This document shows positions 45,483 through 57,954 of a stretch of 64,000 bases of DNA, one piece after another. The translations under genes and the position numbers were made by a program. This DNA comes from Azolla caroliniana (taxonomy: Eukaryota > Polypodiophyta), in contig JBHGNT010000018.1 in assembly GCA_043228905.1 (NCBI GenBank), positions 3,844,001 through 3,908,000 on the forward strand, read 5' to 3'. The notes under the pieces are model-generated. The model worked only from the letters and a program-made list of their open reading frames with translations, was not told where the DNA came from and did not search any database. How positions within the stretch are numbered: the stretch's first letter is position 1; the number at the start of each line of letters is the position of its first letter.

Positions 45483-48400
45483 GATATCACCATATGATTC
45501 AAAGGCATGTATCACTTGTGTGCCTTTTGTTTTGAAATTGTTTGAATTTTTTTGAATATAGGAGCTTATTTCCTAGTCGTAGAGTATCTTTATATGTTTA
45601 CCTCTTGATCAAAATGCATGTATCCACTTGTATACGATTTTAATCTTTTTGGATTAAGAGCTTATTTTCGAATCATAAAAATACCCATATATGGCAGAGG
45701 TTGAATCTATATATCCTTGCTCCTTTTTGAGCAAATTTGCATGTACCCACTTTTCTGTTCTTTTTCTGACATTTTGAAGTATAAGAGAAAACACACTCTA
45801 TGGTAGGATTGATATCATATATCCATAACTCCTTATCAAGCAAAATTTTGAAGTCAAAACAGATTTGTAAATTTTCAGATATACCAGTCATTGCTCCCAT
45901 AGATTATTTCTCGGATCTTAAACTTGAAGATTAATTAAGAAGTACCTGTACAAATAACATATCATTTTTCTTCCCGGACAATGGATTTACAAAGGACTCA
46001 AATCAGTCCCAACCACATTTACAATTAATATTTGTAAGTATATAGCTGTAAGTTATTCTCTTCTTTCTTAGAAATAAATTAATTTAGTAAGGTTTCTTCA
46101 GTCACTTGTTTAGGATTTCATATTTAATTTTCACAGGGGCCAAGTTTTGCAAGAGCTACTCTAACCTACTCTTATTAAATGATTACAAACCTCATGGTTT
46201 CTACAACAAAGCCAGGTATTATGTTTTACATGTAAATAAATGCAATCAAAGTTTCAATGTGTGTACCTATCTATATTGTGGTGTATAATGTCAACCATAT
46301 TTCTATTTTTGCTACTTGTTTTTGAAACACTAGATTTGAGGGATGATTAGGAGCCCCATTTCTTCTTAGAATGGTGATCTGAAGTGTGTTTTTAATAGTC
46401 TAATACCTTTTTTTACCATCTCTGAACCCGAAAACTAAGCCCACAACTTTGATAAGTAGAAATTACAGTAATGAAGTGGTAATCATAGGTTTATTATTAT
46501 CCCAAATAAAAACATGCAGTAAATGTTTAAAAAAGCATAAACATTTCCTCAAACTCTGTATATTTGGATTCTTCTTACCGAGCTTATATATTGAATGATA
46601 ATACAATATGATAGACAAACCATTCATTTCACCAATGAAAAAAAGAGAAAGCAATCTTAAACTAATTTTCGCCACATGTTTGTGAGATTGAGTGAGATGT
46701 GCTTTCATTTGTTCTAGATTTGAGGTGCTCATGTCTCTTTATCTCTTGATTTTTACATTTTTCTCTCACATGGGTTTAAGATTTAGGGCTCTCGAGTCTA
46801 GGGTTTAGAGTAACGATTCATGCACCATAGATATATAGCATTTCCAGAATAAAATAATCGCACATGTTAACTGAAATGTATTTAATATAAAACAACTAAC
46901 CTTGAAATGTAGTTCTCCTTTTTAAAGAGCTACTTGTTAAAATGGAAAAATTAAATAGATTCTTTCTAGAAAACCAAGCATTTGAAATTCATTGGTGATG
47001 AAGGAATTGAATTATCATGATAGCTGGATAAAAATGAATGTTTTCAATTTTAATTTGTATCCCTCTTGAGTCTTATATCAGCCAAAGCAGTGATACCATC
47101 AACCTTCTCGATTGAATGGGATTATTTTTTCTCATATATAAGCCTGGGAAATATTAAGCCTTTCCATGCTATCTCTAAGCCTGACTCGTCTTCTTCTTCT
47201 ATAGATTCGTCCTTAGTAGGTTCCCCATATGTAAGTGCTAATATCAGCCATGAAGATTAGTGGATTCCACAAAAGTTATAAACAAGCAGGAGAAAGAACG
47301 AAACAAAAGTCAATGCATGATAAAAATGTTTTGAACTTTTTTATTCACTCTGTGTGATAGTTTGATTGTTCCATAAACTCTCAAGGTCTATAGGTCAACC
47401 ATCCTGTTAGAATCAAGATAAAAATCTAAATATGCTTAAAATCTTACCAACATATTTAATGGGTATAGGCTAGTTTTGCGATATTAGGACATCGAATTAT
47501 TAAATAAGAGGGTTTTCTTTCAAATCAAAATGATTTCCAGGGGCATTTAGTGTTGGAATATGCTTTTTTGTAATAAAAATTTCAATTTCTTCAAAAGATT
47601 GCAAGAGTAATCAGACTATTTGCCAGGCATTCTCTTTGTTGACATAGATTGTGTTAATATATTCCTGGTTCCTCATGCTTTATTTCATGTCAATCCCATG
47701 CACCACCTTAAGGTTTTCTGTAATATAACTTGGATTTTTCCATTTCTGCTCTCACATAGACTGTGGTCTAAGTTGATGCTGTTTCAGCCTTGATACCAAA
47801 ACATTGGGCATTAGTTTTTTGACACTTACTGTGAAGTAACAATAACTCGTGTGATTGATAAAATATCCCATTTTGTTTGTTAACATGTACCTTAGCCAAT
47901 GTTTGTGTGGTGGTGGTCCAAGGCTACATGACCTGCATTTGGGGTTTCTTTTAGTGCTTTTAAGATCCTATGGTCAACATGACATTCTGTACATGAACTT
48001 CCATTTGTGGGTTTTTCACCTCATGCTGCGATTTCACTAGTAATATGAGTTATTTCAAATAAAATGATACTGGCCCTTGGAAATGGCATAATATTGTGCT
48101 TCGCCCCTTGTTGATATGACTTAATGCATGTCAAAATTGAGCATTATCAGATCTTGAATAATTAAGTGTTTCAAATATGACCAAAAATTCTTTTTTTTCT
48201 ATGCAAAAAAAACCTTGAATGCTTGGATATTTCGAAATATTGACCCGTCAAAACAAATTTAAAAAATACCTTGCTGTCATGATTTACCGTGTAATGCTTT
48301 CAAATGAAATGGCTTCATAATGGTATACTAAAGAGAACTCCATTTTGGTTTCTAGATCCACTGACCAATGGGTGACAACAATTAGATGGTCTTGTTGCAA

Positions 48401-51100
48401 TCCAAATGCCGAGAAGTTTAAATCGTATCCAGGTGCTACATGTATAGAATGAAGAATAAGTACCGAATCCTACCCTTTTTTAGGGTTGCCGAAGTTTATG
48501 CTGAATGGGTTGTCCCCTTTCTCCAAAACCGAAGCATATTTCCTTGCGATTGTACCTCCTTTCTCTAATAGCACGATAATTTGTGATTTATCATTTATTG
48601 AGGAGAATTTTGTGAACCTTTCGTCAAATAAGCGACACAATATCCATTGTATGAAATATCACAAAGCATGTGCCAAAGTCAGTGATGAAACTTATGAGAT
48701 GTGCTTCCATGAGGAAGTTTTTGACCTCTTATGTGGAAGGTTTTGTTGTGCGAGATGACCCATTGTGATGTATTACTACAATTTGTATGGTGAATTGTCA
48801 ATGGAGCATGCATATTAAATGACATTTTGTTTTCTCATACAATGCCTAGGGGAGGACAAGAAGATATTTACACTACCTTTGGATCATTTCATTTCAATTC
48901 TCACTATTGATGTTGAACCTAATCATCCCCAGCCTTGGGTGGTTCAGTTTTATTAGTGTGGAAAAATATATATGCATATATGCATAGAATAGATAATGAA
49001 TAGTATGTAAATCTGTAGTCTCTGTTGAAATATTAATTTATAATACTATGTTGATATTTTCAAGAGCATTGTAGCCTTGCCATGCGTGCCATCTCGCATA
49101 ACATTATGCATGATATGCATTCTACTTGAGTATGAGTCAAAATCATGTAATACAAGGACCACACTAAGCATCATTTTTTGTTTGTGGCAGTTAGTGTTTG
49201 ATTGTGAGTGTCAATGTATGATCACACATGCGCATTTCATGCATTAAAAGTGAAGAAACAATTCACAAACAGTCGTCTATTGCACATTGTTTTCCTCCGA
49301 GCCTATATTTCTTCCTAGGTTGATACAATTTTAGGTCACAAGAAATAAACTTATGTGGATGTTTCTTCCTGACCCTTGATTTGGATGTTGAATCTGGGCA
49401 TAGATTAGTTACAACTATTGTCAAATCCCAAAAATTGACTAAGGTTTTATTGAATGGGGTATGTTTTTCAAAAACTCATGGTGCCGTAGAGTGTTATTAA
49501 CATCCTTATTCTAGTGTCAACAATTTAATCCCTCCCTCTAGGCCAAGCAATCGACTCTACTACTATTGTAACACCTCACGTTGCTTTGGAGACAACTCTC
49601 TATCCCCCACTACACCTACTAAGGAATATACTAAAACTCCCATATCTCCTTTTTAAACATTATTTACTACTATAATTGACCAAAATTTTATTGAATGAAG
49701 GTGACATTCCTCAAACACTTGCAGTTCATGGGTGTTTGTGAGTCTCTATCAAGGTTCAACAATGAGATTACGTGAAACTTGTTGAAGGGGAACAACACAT
49801 AGTTTTACCACGAGAATTAGATTTTCTTTAGAGGTAGCTCCCTATCCTCATTGGGCATGCCTAGTAGAGCTCCTCATTGGTTAAAAAAATTGTAGAAGGT
49901 TTTAGAGAATAAGACCACCTTCCCTAGACATTTGTGGTTGGATAGTGTGTTGTTGGGTCCCTATTGTAGGTTGAGCAAGCATTGTGCTACCGTCACATCT
50001 AGCTTTCTTTTGGATGCAATCCTCCATATTTGCCATTCTTAGTTAAAGAGTATTAGGAATCCCTTGTTGCCAAAAGCTCATGATATTGTATTATATGTGA
50101 TATATTATTGGAAAGAAAGAATTAATGTGTCTTACACTTTATGTCTTCATCAAACATTGTTTCAATTTCTTGGTGAAGGAATAGTTATATAGTAAAACCC
50201 TAACACTGGCATAATGCATCTTACCTAACTTAAAAGCGAAATGACAACACATGATTAAGGCACCAACCTATCTTTTTGTATGGGTCATAGTCTTACAAAG
50301 TTCAAACATGTTATTGACGCATCTAAATCCTATTAACTTGTATTATCGAATGGTTAACATGATTAAAGTTTGAGTTTCTAGCGACCAGTACTAATGAACA
50401 TTGGAAATTCGAAAACGGTGTTGCGATAAACTAACTTTTCTACATCAAGGCAACATATATTGGTGTGAACCCTCATGATTATAATCATTCTATTTTTATA
50501 AACATGTTTTCTCGCCATACGAACACATTAACTCATAGAAAGAAAAGACTATTTGTCATTGTGCACATACGAAATGTGTGTGGGGTGAGGAAATATGTTG
50601 CAAACTCAAAAGGAATTATTGTGGCAATTGAGAGTGTTAGAGAAGTCACAAAATCTCAACCATGAAGAGAGCCAATTGTGCAAGGTGACATGTCATCATA
50701 TTCAACATCTAAATCGGTGTGTAGGATGGGATTGGTTTCCTATCATTTAGATCCCTAGAGTTCTATAGTTTGTAGTAAGCTATTCATGTTGGTGTTTTTC
50801 TTTCATAATGAAATCCATTATTTGAGAGAGAGGAGGGATTTGTATTGTCGTCTTTGACGGTCAAATATGACATATGAGACAAAAAAACATTACATTTTCA
50901 CATGATACATTTGGAAAAGCATTGTATCAAAGTGTGATACTCAAACCCCCAAACTTTTTTTTTTCTTCAAAGATTTTCCTCATTAGTATTAAGAAAAACA
51001 TGTGAATGCTACAGCTTAAGCTTATGTGCCCAAAATCTTACAATTTTCATGTACAATGATATGCAATAATCCTAAGACCAAAGGTAGAACTTTGTAAAAG
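45483..51100. other. AT-rich DNA downstream of the phosphatase gene, no gene recognised
   Basis: It begins with the presumed 3' UTR. Only short frames occur (for example 90 aa at 48486, 89 aa at 46463 on the minus strand) with no recognisable domain. A weak direct similarity exists between about 49430 and 49680. I see no LTRs or RNA genes. Confidence 0.55.
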
Positions 51101-51970
51101 GTAAATTTTTATTTATTTTTCATTCTGCCATGCTTCACTGTTAATCAAGAAAGGGTCCAAGGAAGTTGATAGTTCCATTGAGGCCCTTGAGTTGACTCAG
51201 AGAATAGGGGTAACTTTTTCCATAAGTGAAGGAGCTTCTTCTTTCTCTTGTTCACAATCTCTGGTGAACCCTGCATGTTGTCATACTGGTCGCAGACTAC
51301 TGCCACCAAGTTCTCCCATATCTCATGCAAGACATTTGAGAGACACTGATATGTCGCATCATAACATCGGTTGCATCGACATTTCCATAATGCCCACAAC
51401 GTTATTGTAAAACTCAGTAAAACTTGGAAGAGCACTATTGCTTTCTCGAAATGCAAGGATACCAGCATCTCAGAAACATTGAACCACTTGGGTTGTCTCA
51501 ACTTTGCATTTGAAAACCTACTGGAAATGGATTTGGTCATTCAAGGGGCCAAGTAAATTTATTCTCTTCAGATGGCTATTAGTGCATATGGCCTTACCAG
51601 TTGGTCACTCATTGAAAGGGAATGTAACACCTAATCTTCGACAATGTGACTTTTGCCACAAAGCGCAAGAGACTACCAAGCATGCCCTTTGGTCATGTTC
51701 CTTGGCTCAACAAGTATGGAATAAAGTTCTTTCGTTATTTTTAACAATCAATGTTGGTTGCTTATTTTCATGGGGATCAGCAATGTGGGGAGTGTTACAT
51801 TTGAGTTTGATGTTGTATGAGGCAAGCAATGTTCAAGAGGCAATGATGGTACATAATAGAATATTGATATTGGTCATCCCCTTTCAACAACCTCGAAAGC
51901 AGGTGCGATGTTTCGGCAAAGTGTGCATAGTTGACTACTCTCATCGCATGTGCCCCAACACCTAGCCTCA
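51101..51970 (-). pseudogene. LINE (non-LTR retrotransposon) ORF2 3' remnant with inverted 5' part
   Basis: On the + strand, 51504-51830 encodes a reverse-transcriptase zinc-binding domain: FILFRWLLVHMALP, then CDFCHKAQETTKHALWSC (first Cys codon at 51645), then QVWNKVL. On the minus strand, about 51480 down to 51145 reads LLSFTITLWALWKCRCNRC and ends QWNYQLPWTLS-stop, which looks like the ORF2 C-terminus that should follow the zinc domain. The two parts are in opposite orientation with the junction near 51480-51500. T-rich sequence at 51103-51121 may be the poly(A) end. No RT core remains. Confidence 0.6.
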
Positions 51971-51973
51971 CAT

Positions 51974-51975
<2 letters not shown>

Positions 51976-52004
<29 letters not shown>
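51976..52004. repeat. (GA)n microsatellite
   Basis: A run of about 14 GA units adjoins the LINE remnant. Confidence 0.95.
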
Positions 52005-52006
<2 letters not shown>

Positions 52007-52740
52007 GTGTTGTAGTAGGGACAACAAGGTCCACCCACTCTATTGTTGTGGAACATCAAGGATTTTCTTGTATTGCCATGTTATTTTAATATTCTTGTTT
52101 TTAGAGATAGACAGAGATACTTGAGATGGATATATCTACTGATTTGAACACAAGAACTATGACCTTACCACTAGAAAACTCGTGAATAGTTTACTAGTGA
52201 CTCTTTATGTTTTAAATTTTGACTTATGGAACTAATGTAAAATATTTTCTAATAGTTTGTGTGTGGAGTTTATTAGTCACTCTCAATGCTTGAGAAATTG
52301 ACTTATGGGGCTAAAGTGAAATTTGCATAGTTTGTGTGGAGTTTATTAGTGACCCTCAATGTTCTAGAATTTTATTAATATAGATTGTTAGAGTGCCTTA
52401 TAGAAAAATGTGTACATGAAAACATCAAACATTAAAATTGAAGTCCCTTTTAAAATTTGATGGAAGGTGGATCATTGCATTAGACTGTTATGCTCAGATT
52501 CACAAATTTATTTAGCTCCAAATACGCATAGTCGACAAGTCTTCTCATTCGAGCCCATTGAAGAGAATGTAAGCTAGTGAAGAAAAAATAAGCCTTTTGA
52601 AACCAACCATGCAAAGAAGAAAACAATTTTGTATTTTATTTTAACTTATGTAAGATGTTTAAACATGATACCATACATCTCTCACAACTCATCATACATT
52701 CACATCACAAAAAGAGACTCTTATAAGAATGTATTTTTCT

Positions 52741-52795
<55 letters not shown>

Positions 52796-53285
52796 AATGT
52801 AGTATGCGCGTAGAAGAAAGACGGATGCTAATACTAATGTAGTCGACAATCCATGTTGATCTTAACATTGCATTTGCAAAGTTAAAAGTAGGCGTCAAAA
52901 GTTAGTGCGGCGTGTTACAGCATGCATTATTGTTTTGCTTTTTGTAATGTGTAGAAATCGTGAATACACTTTGTTGCGTTGTTGAGTCTCATTTTGTGGC
53001 ATGGAAGGTGAAGGGGAACCACCATAACAAGAAAAAAACAATATATTCTTTGTTACAATTCTATGATCCCTTTTCTTGTTTAAGAGAATTAAGGATAAGG
53101 ACACAAATTTCCACAAGTGCACGAGACACACTAGAAATTATAAAAATATATTCATATTGCATCAAGATAAACTTAGGCTCATGAAAAGAAGAGCCATTTA
53201 TGATGACAATGTGATAAACCAAATTATCACATATTTGTGCATAAAGCTACACAATATTGTTGTAATCATCATTCAACAAAGGAAC
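52005..53285. other. Intergenic DNA with simple and tandem repeats
   Basis: Three imperfect tandem copies of a ~70-bp unit (core agtttgtgtggagtttattagt) span about 52185-52370. A (GA)n run of about 21 units is at 52748-52790. No gene is recognised. Confidence 0.6.
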
Positions 53286-54662
53286 CTAATCCTCATGAAT
53301 ACGGTCCATTATGATAACAAGTGTCGCGATGAAGGCTTGGTCCACATTGGGCTCGACACAAACGGTAAAGGTGTGCTTGTCAAGGAGTGCATCACCAATT
53401 GAGTGTTTTCGTTTGAGCTTTATTGGTAGACAAAGACAAGAAAAACTATATTAGTTACAAAATTGATAATGGCATTATGATAAAAAGAGCCAACCATGTT
53501 GACTACTAAGAACATACATACATACACCTAGTGCACATACATACATACATCATACAAATAGATAGATAGATTAGTGCAGTACCTCTGCTATGCGTTGATC
53601 TTTGTGGAAAATGTCGACTTCTCTTGAGAAGAAATTACCCTTCACATCAAAGTCGGGTTCCCCATCGTCGCCATCACAACCATTTAAGTAGACCTCGAGG
53701 TGAGTCTTGAATTGGACTAATGAGCTCTTCTTGACGGAAAAAATCAAGTTTTCGTCATCAAAATCTCCACCTCTTGCGACTTCCCACCTCTCATGAATAG
53801 AAATGAGCTATATTCATAGAGAAGATACACATATAGAAGTTAGACAAAGGAAAAAGCTAAAAGAAGGTTATTCATTAAGAGTCCATGAGGAGAATGATGT
53901 ACCCACGATAAACACAAATCTATTTAAAAAAATTATTTTATAGGGAAGGCCCAAATGAGAGAGAATTGATTCAATCGATCAAGATTGTATAAGAAATTGG
54001 ATTTGAACGACCCAAAAAGAAAATGAAAGAGACCTATTTAGCCATTCTGAAGAGAATTTGAGAAAGTTGAAAAAGCAAATGAGAGAGATCCAATTCGATT
54101 GTCACTTAATTGTATAAGAAACTAGAATTGAGAAAAGCAAAAAAGCAAAAGGAGAATCAAATTAAAGATCTTTGAGATGTTAAAAAGGAATTTAGGTTTA
54201 AAAAGAATCAAATTTGGGCCAATCATGAGAAGAGTTTTTTCTTCCTTTGTGTGTATTGAGGAATGAAGAGAAAACCAAAATCCATGTGAGGGAAGATCAT
54301 TAATTAATTGTGTACATCCAATAGGAGTGGATTACGTTAGATCAAGATGGAAACCACTCATCTCAAAGGAGATACAAGGATTTAGAAACAAAAACAAAAA
54401 AGAAGTAGCAAAAATGAAAAGAATATTGTGTATATGTAAAATTTACCTTCTTGCGTGCAGTGAGGATGGGGTTATCATCACAATCGAGGAGGGTGCATCG
54501 GTCACGGATGCTGAGGGCATGCCCATCCATCTTGAAGATGACATTGTCATTCTCGTCCGAGATCGTGAAGCCCTCCCCACTTGCGCTTAGTGCATTTTGT
54601 GACACCGTCAACTCGACAGGGCAGTCCGACTTGAAGTCCTCTGATACCACATAGAAATCCAT
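53286..54662 (-). CDS. LURP-one-related (LOR) family protein (3 exons)
   Basis: LOR proteins form a tubby-like barrel; some members act in plant defence, but the biochemical role of most is unknown. Exon 1 is 54447-54662 (72 codons), exon 2 53583-53807 (75), exon 3 53286-53417 (43 plus TAG), all joined in phase 0 at GT-AG sites, giving 190 residues, close to the family's usual ~200. Matching features: ELTVSQNALSASGEGFTI (residues 18-35), DENDNVIFKMDG, LLDCDDNPILTARKK at the end of exon 1, IFSVKKSSLVQFKTHLEVYL in exon 2, and VEPNVDQAFIATLVIIMD near the C-terminus. An in-frame ATG at 54713 would add 17 residues. A TATA box on the minus strand at 54794-54802 favours transcription starting near 54765, compatible with either ATG. 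The exon 3 acceptor (AATAAAG) has a weak pyrimidine tract. Confidence 0.85.
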
Positions 54663-54793
54663 GCTCAAATGAATGAATGAAAGAGAAGAGAATTGAGTGG
54701 AGTTTGTCCTCACAACAAGAAGAGCAAAAGATTTATGTGTTTATGATTAGGAGTTGATAAAGACTTGTAATATATACAACTACATATCTCACT

Positions 54794-54802
54794 CTATTTA
54801 TA
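54794..54802 (-). promoter_or_regulatory. TATA box of the LOR gene
   Basis: The minus strand reads TATAAATAG, an excellent plant TATA box, 132 bp upstream of the ATG at 54662 and about 80 bp upstream of the alternative ATG at 54713. Confidence 0.7.
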
Positions 54803-56746
54803 CACATGATCTTTACACGGTTGAGCTCTTTTCACATTTGTCCGACCAATCCCCCCCCCCCCCTACCCCCAAACAACACGTATACTCCTCTACATGTTCG
54901 CATGAAATGTACAAATCAAAATGTTTCTTTTCTCTAGTGGAGTCCTTTTCACATTTTTTCAAAGTTCAAACCACCCCACCCCACCCAACACGCATACACA
55001 CATACTCACTCACACTCAACACCGACTTCTTCGTGTCAATGCGCGAATAAAAGCTTTTCTCTTTTCATCATTTTTATCCTCTCCCCTTTTTGTTTTTCTA
55101 ATGCAATAACTTATTTAGCCTTGAACAATAACTTCTTACACATTTGCCTTTTGTGTAATAATTAAAAAAGACAAGGTATTCCAAGATCTCTCGCCGCATA
55201 TGCCAACAATTATTCTCCTTGCGTCCACATTACATTTCTTTGTCTTCGTAAATTAGTGTGCCCCCACTTTCCGCGTATGTTTACGAATATTTATTTATCC
55301 ACGTCTGAACAAAAAGGTTTTCAATTTGTATGCCACGTCGCAACTACCTTGTCTCAAGTTCCAACTACATTTGCGATATGTTTTACACTCACATTGGTTC
55401 TAAGAAATCTACAAGTCCCTAATTTTCTAACAATATCAACATCGAGATTCTTAGTTTTCAAAAATGGGAGAAAAATGAACTATACCGATTAGTAGGCGCA
55501 CTCTTGTGGATGCATAAAACACTCATCGATAATTTAACTAATCAAAGGTAACAACTTGTTAAGTTAAAATGTGCAGTTTTCTACATCTATCTAGCCTTTC
55601 CCTGCCATATCCTTGAATGTGAGACAAAAATTTAACGACCTTGAATATTGTACGTTCATGATGTTATTATAAAATGTTGGTGAGACATTGGCTATCCCTT
55701 TACTAATATTTTCCCTTTCTTTAAAACCTATACTGTTTCCAAAATTTAACCCCACCTTATATTGGATATCCTTATCTTATTCTCTATGATGCTTATCCAA
55801 ACAAGTATTCTCCCTCAAAATATCTCATTATAAGTGTTTTTGCATTTAAAATACTACACACACACAGACACATGTTTCTCACATGTCGACACTCTCCCAA
55901 AAGTCTACTAGATAAGTTAATGTCTAATCCGAATGTTCATCCCCTATTTATTTTTGTTTGTTTCTCTCTCTTGAGTATACATTTTTCCTATGCAATCACT
56001 ATCAAACTCACCAACTTTACTCATGAGAATGGCACCATTATTATCTATGAAGAAAGAGACACGTTAATTATTATTACCTTTGATATCACTTTCTATAACA
56101 TTTGCATTTTTTTGTATTATCTTTGTTGAAACCTTTTCACCATGAAATCCATGTCTACAAAAAGAATGGGCCAACATCAACATAGAGAACTCTTCCTTGA
56201 ATTCCTTGTCCTGAAGCTCCAATCTACAAATGGATATGTTTCCAAATATTGACCCATTTTCTAGATAAGCTTAAATGTTGGGGCAGAAACAACTAAACAA
56301 TTGAAATTAGAATTGTACTGCAAACAAGTGTTAGCATAACCCAAAAATGTAAACAATTGTTAAGCTCGCACTATATTATGTGCCAATTGTTGGACTTGTG
56401 AGGCTTTGATGATGCTTGAGCATCTCCACTAAAGCATGCAAGATTGTGATCTTGATCCTCCTTATGGACTCTGGAGCCCTTGACAATCTAATGAGGCTTT
56501 GATGGGCTCCTTCGTGCTTGTATCAAGACTACAATCTTGATTTTCAATGTGGGGTACTTGATTGCACCCAATATGTGGCGTGGTAAATGAAAATGAGTAT
56601 CATGTATGTCATATTAGAAAGGTGACTCCATGCCCTTGTTAATACAAGTTATGTGTTTAGATATATATTTTGAATAGTCCCCACTAATGCAAAGATTGTA
56701 CGTTTCGGGTTGGTTACACATAACTTCATGGTTGACACCCTTAAGG

Positions 56747-56748
<2 letters not shown>

Positions 56749-56806
<58 letters not shown>
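56749..56806. repeat. (CT)29 microsatellite
   Basis: A pure dinucleotide run. Arg/Glu repeats in frames across it are artefacts. Confidence 0.97.
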
Positions 56807-56811
<5 letters not shown>

Positions 56812-57931
56812 CCTTTGATAAAAATATCTGTTTTTTTATTATCATCATGATAGAATAACTATTGATATGATAAGACGAAAAATAAGAATTATCAAGATGA
56901 TAAAAATGCACATGATATGGTATTGGGTTACAATATATATTTGACCACAATTATTTTGTAAATAGACATTTTTAACCATTAAGTCTGATGCAGATTGACA
57001 TTACAAGCATGGGACAACTTAATCACTTTGACATATACATCCCTGATCAATCATAACTCCCCAATTTGCCTTCAAGCCAAACTTTACCAATTGCTAAATC
57101 GTTTAATGAAGAGTGCATAAGTTCTTTAGCTTTTTTGAAAAACATTTTTTCGCCTCCGGTAAAAGGTTACTTTTGTATTGAAATACAACAAGAGTTTAAT
57201 GAAAGTAATAACTTGCATTTCACAACATATACCCACATCACACCCCTCCCCCCAAACACCTCCCTATAGATATAAGGTGAGTATAGGTAGTCTCTTTCAC
57301 AAACAACATGACCAATACATTTGTCGTAAGATGTGCAGCCGTTGTATATTTCTGTAAAAAAAAGCTCTCCTAACTAATGGGAAATCAACCTCTGTTTTGG
57401 AAGCAATTTGTTCCAACATCATAGTATCCCTCTCGAGGGAATTTGCATTAACGATTTCACATGTACAATTGAATATGTGCCTTGAGTCATCACCAATGTT
57501 TACATATGCAAATCTAGATCAAAATACGATCACTCAACAATCTCTTGTTTGGATCTTATTGTGGGGGATGTTAACATCATTCTACCACAATATCAATGTG
57601 GAATCTCCTGAGGTTAATTTTTTCCCCGTTATCTTAGAAAAAGTAGTAGAATTGCTAACCTATGACTAAATTCATAATACCCTATATTCCATGTATTATG
57701 CATTACACATATAGCAATTTATCATAGGTAGACATTATTTTTGGTATATGCAAGTAAGGATCATTCGCACAAGGGTTGAGTTATTCTCTCTAAAGAAAGA
57801 AGCCCCTCAAGGTGGTAAGATAAATATACATACACATATCTTCCTATAAAAGAAGATGATGTCTAGGCCTTCAAAGTGGTGGGTTAAGTGTTGATGTCAA
57901 TGGCCCAATTTCATCATTATAAACTCATTTT

Positions 57932-57954
57932 GGGGGGGGGGGGGGGGGGGGGGG
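57932..57954. repeat. G23 homopolymer
   Basis: An uninterrupted run of 23 G. Its length may be inaccurate in the assembly, and it could form a G-quadruplex. Confidence 0.95.

Noticed and set aside
48486-48758. 90-aa plus-strand frame
   Set aside because: No recognisable domain, no convincing splice context, ordinary length for chance in AT-rich DNA.
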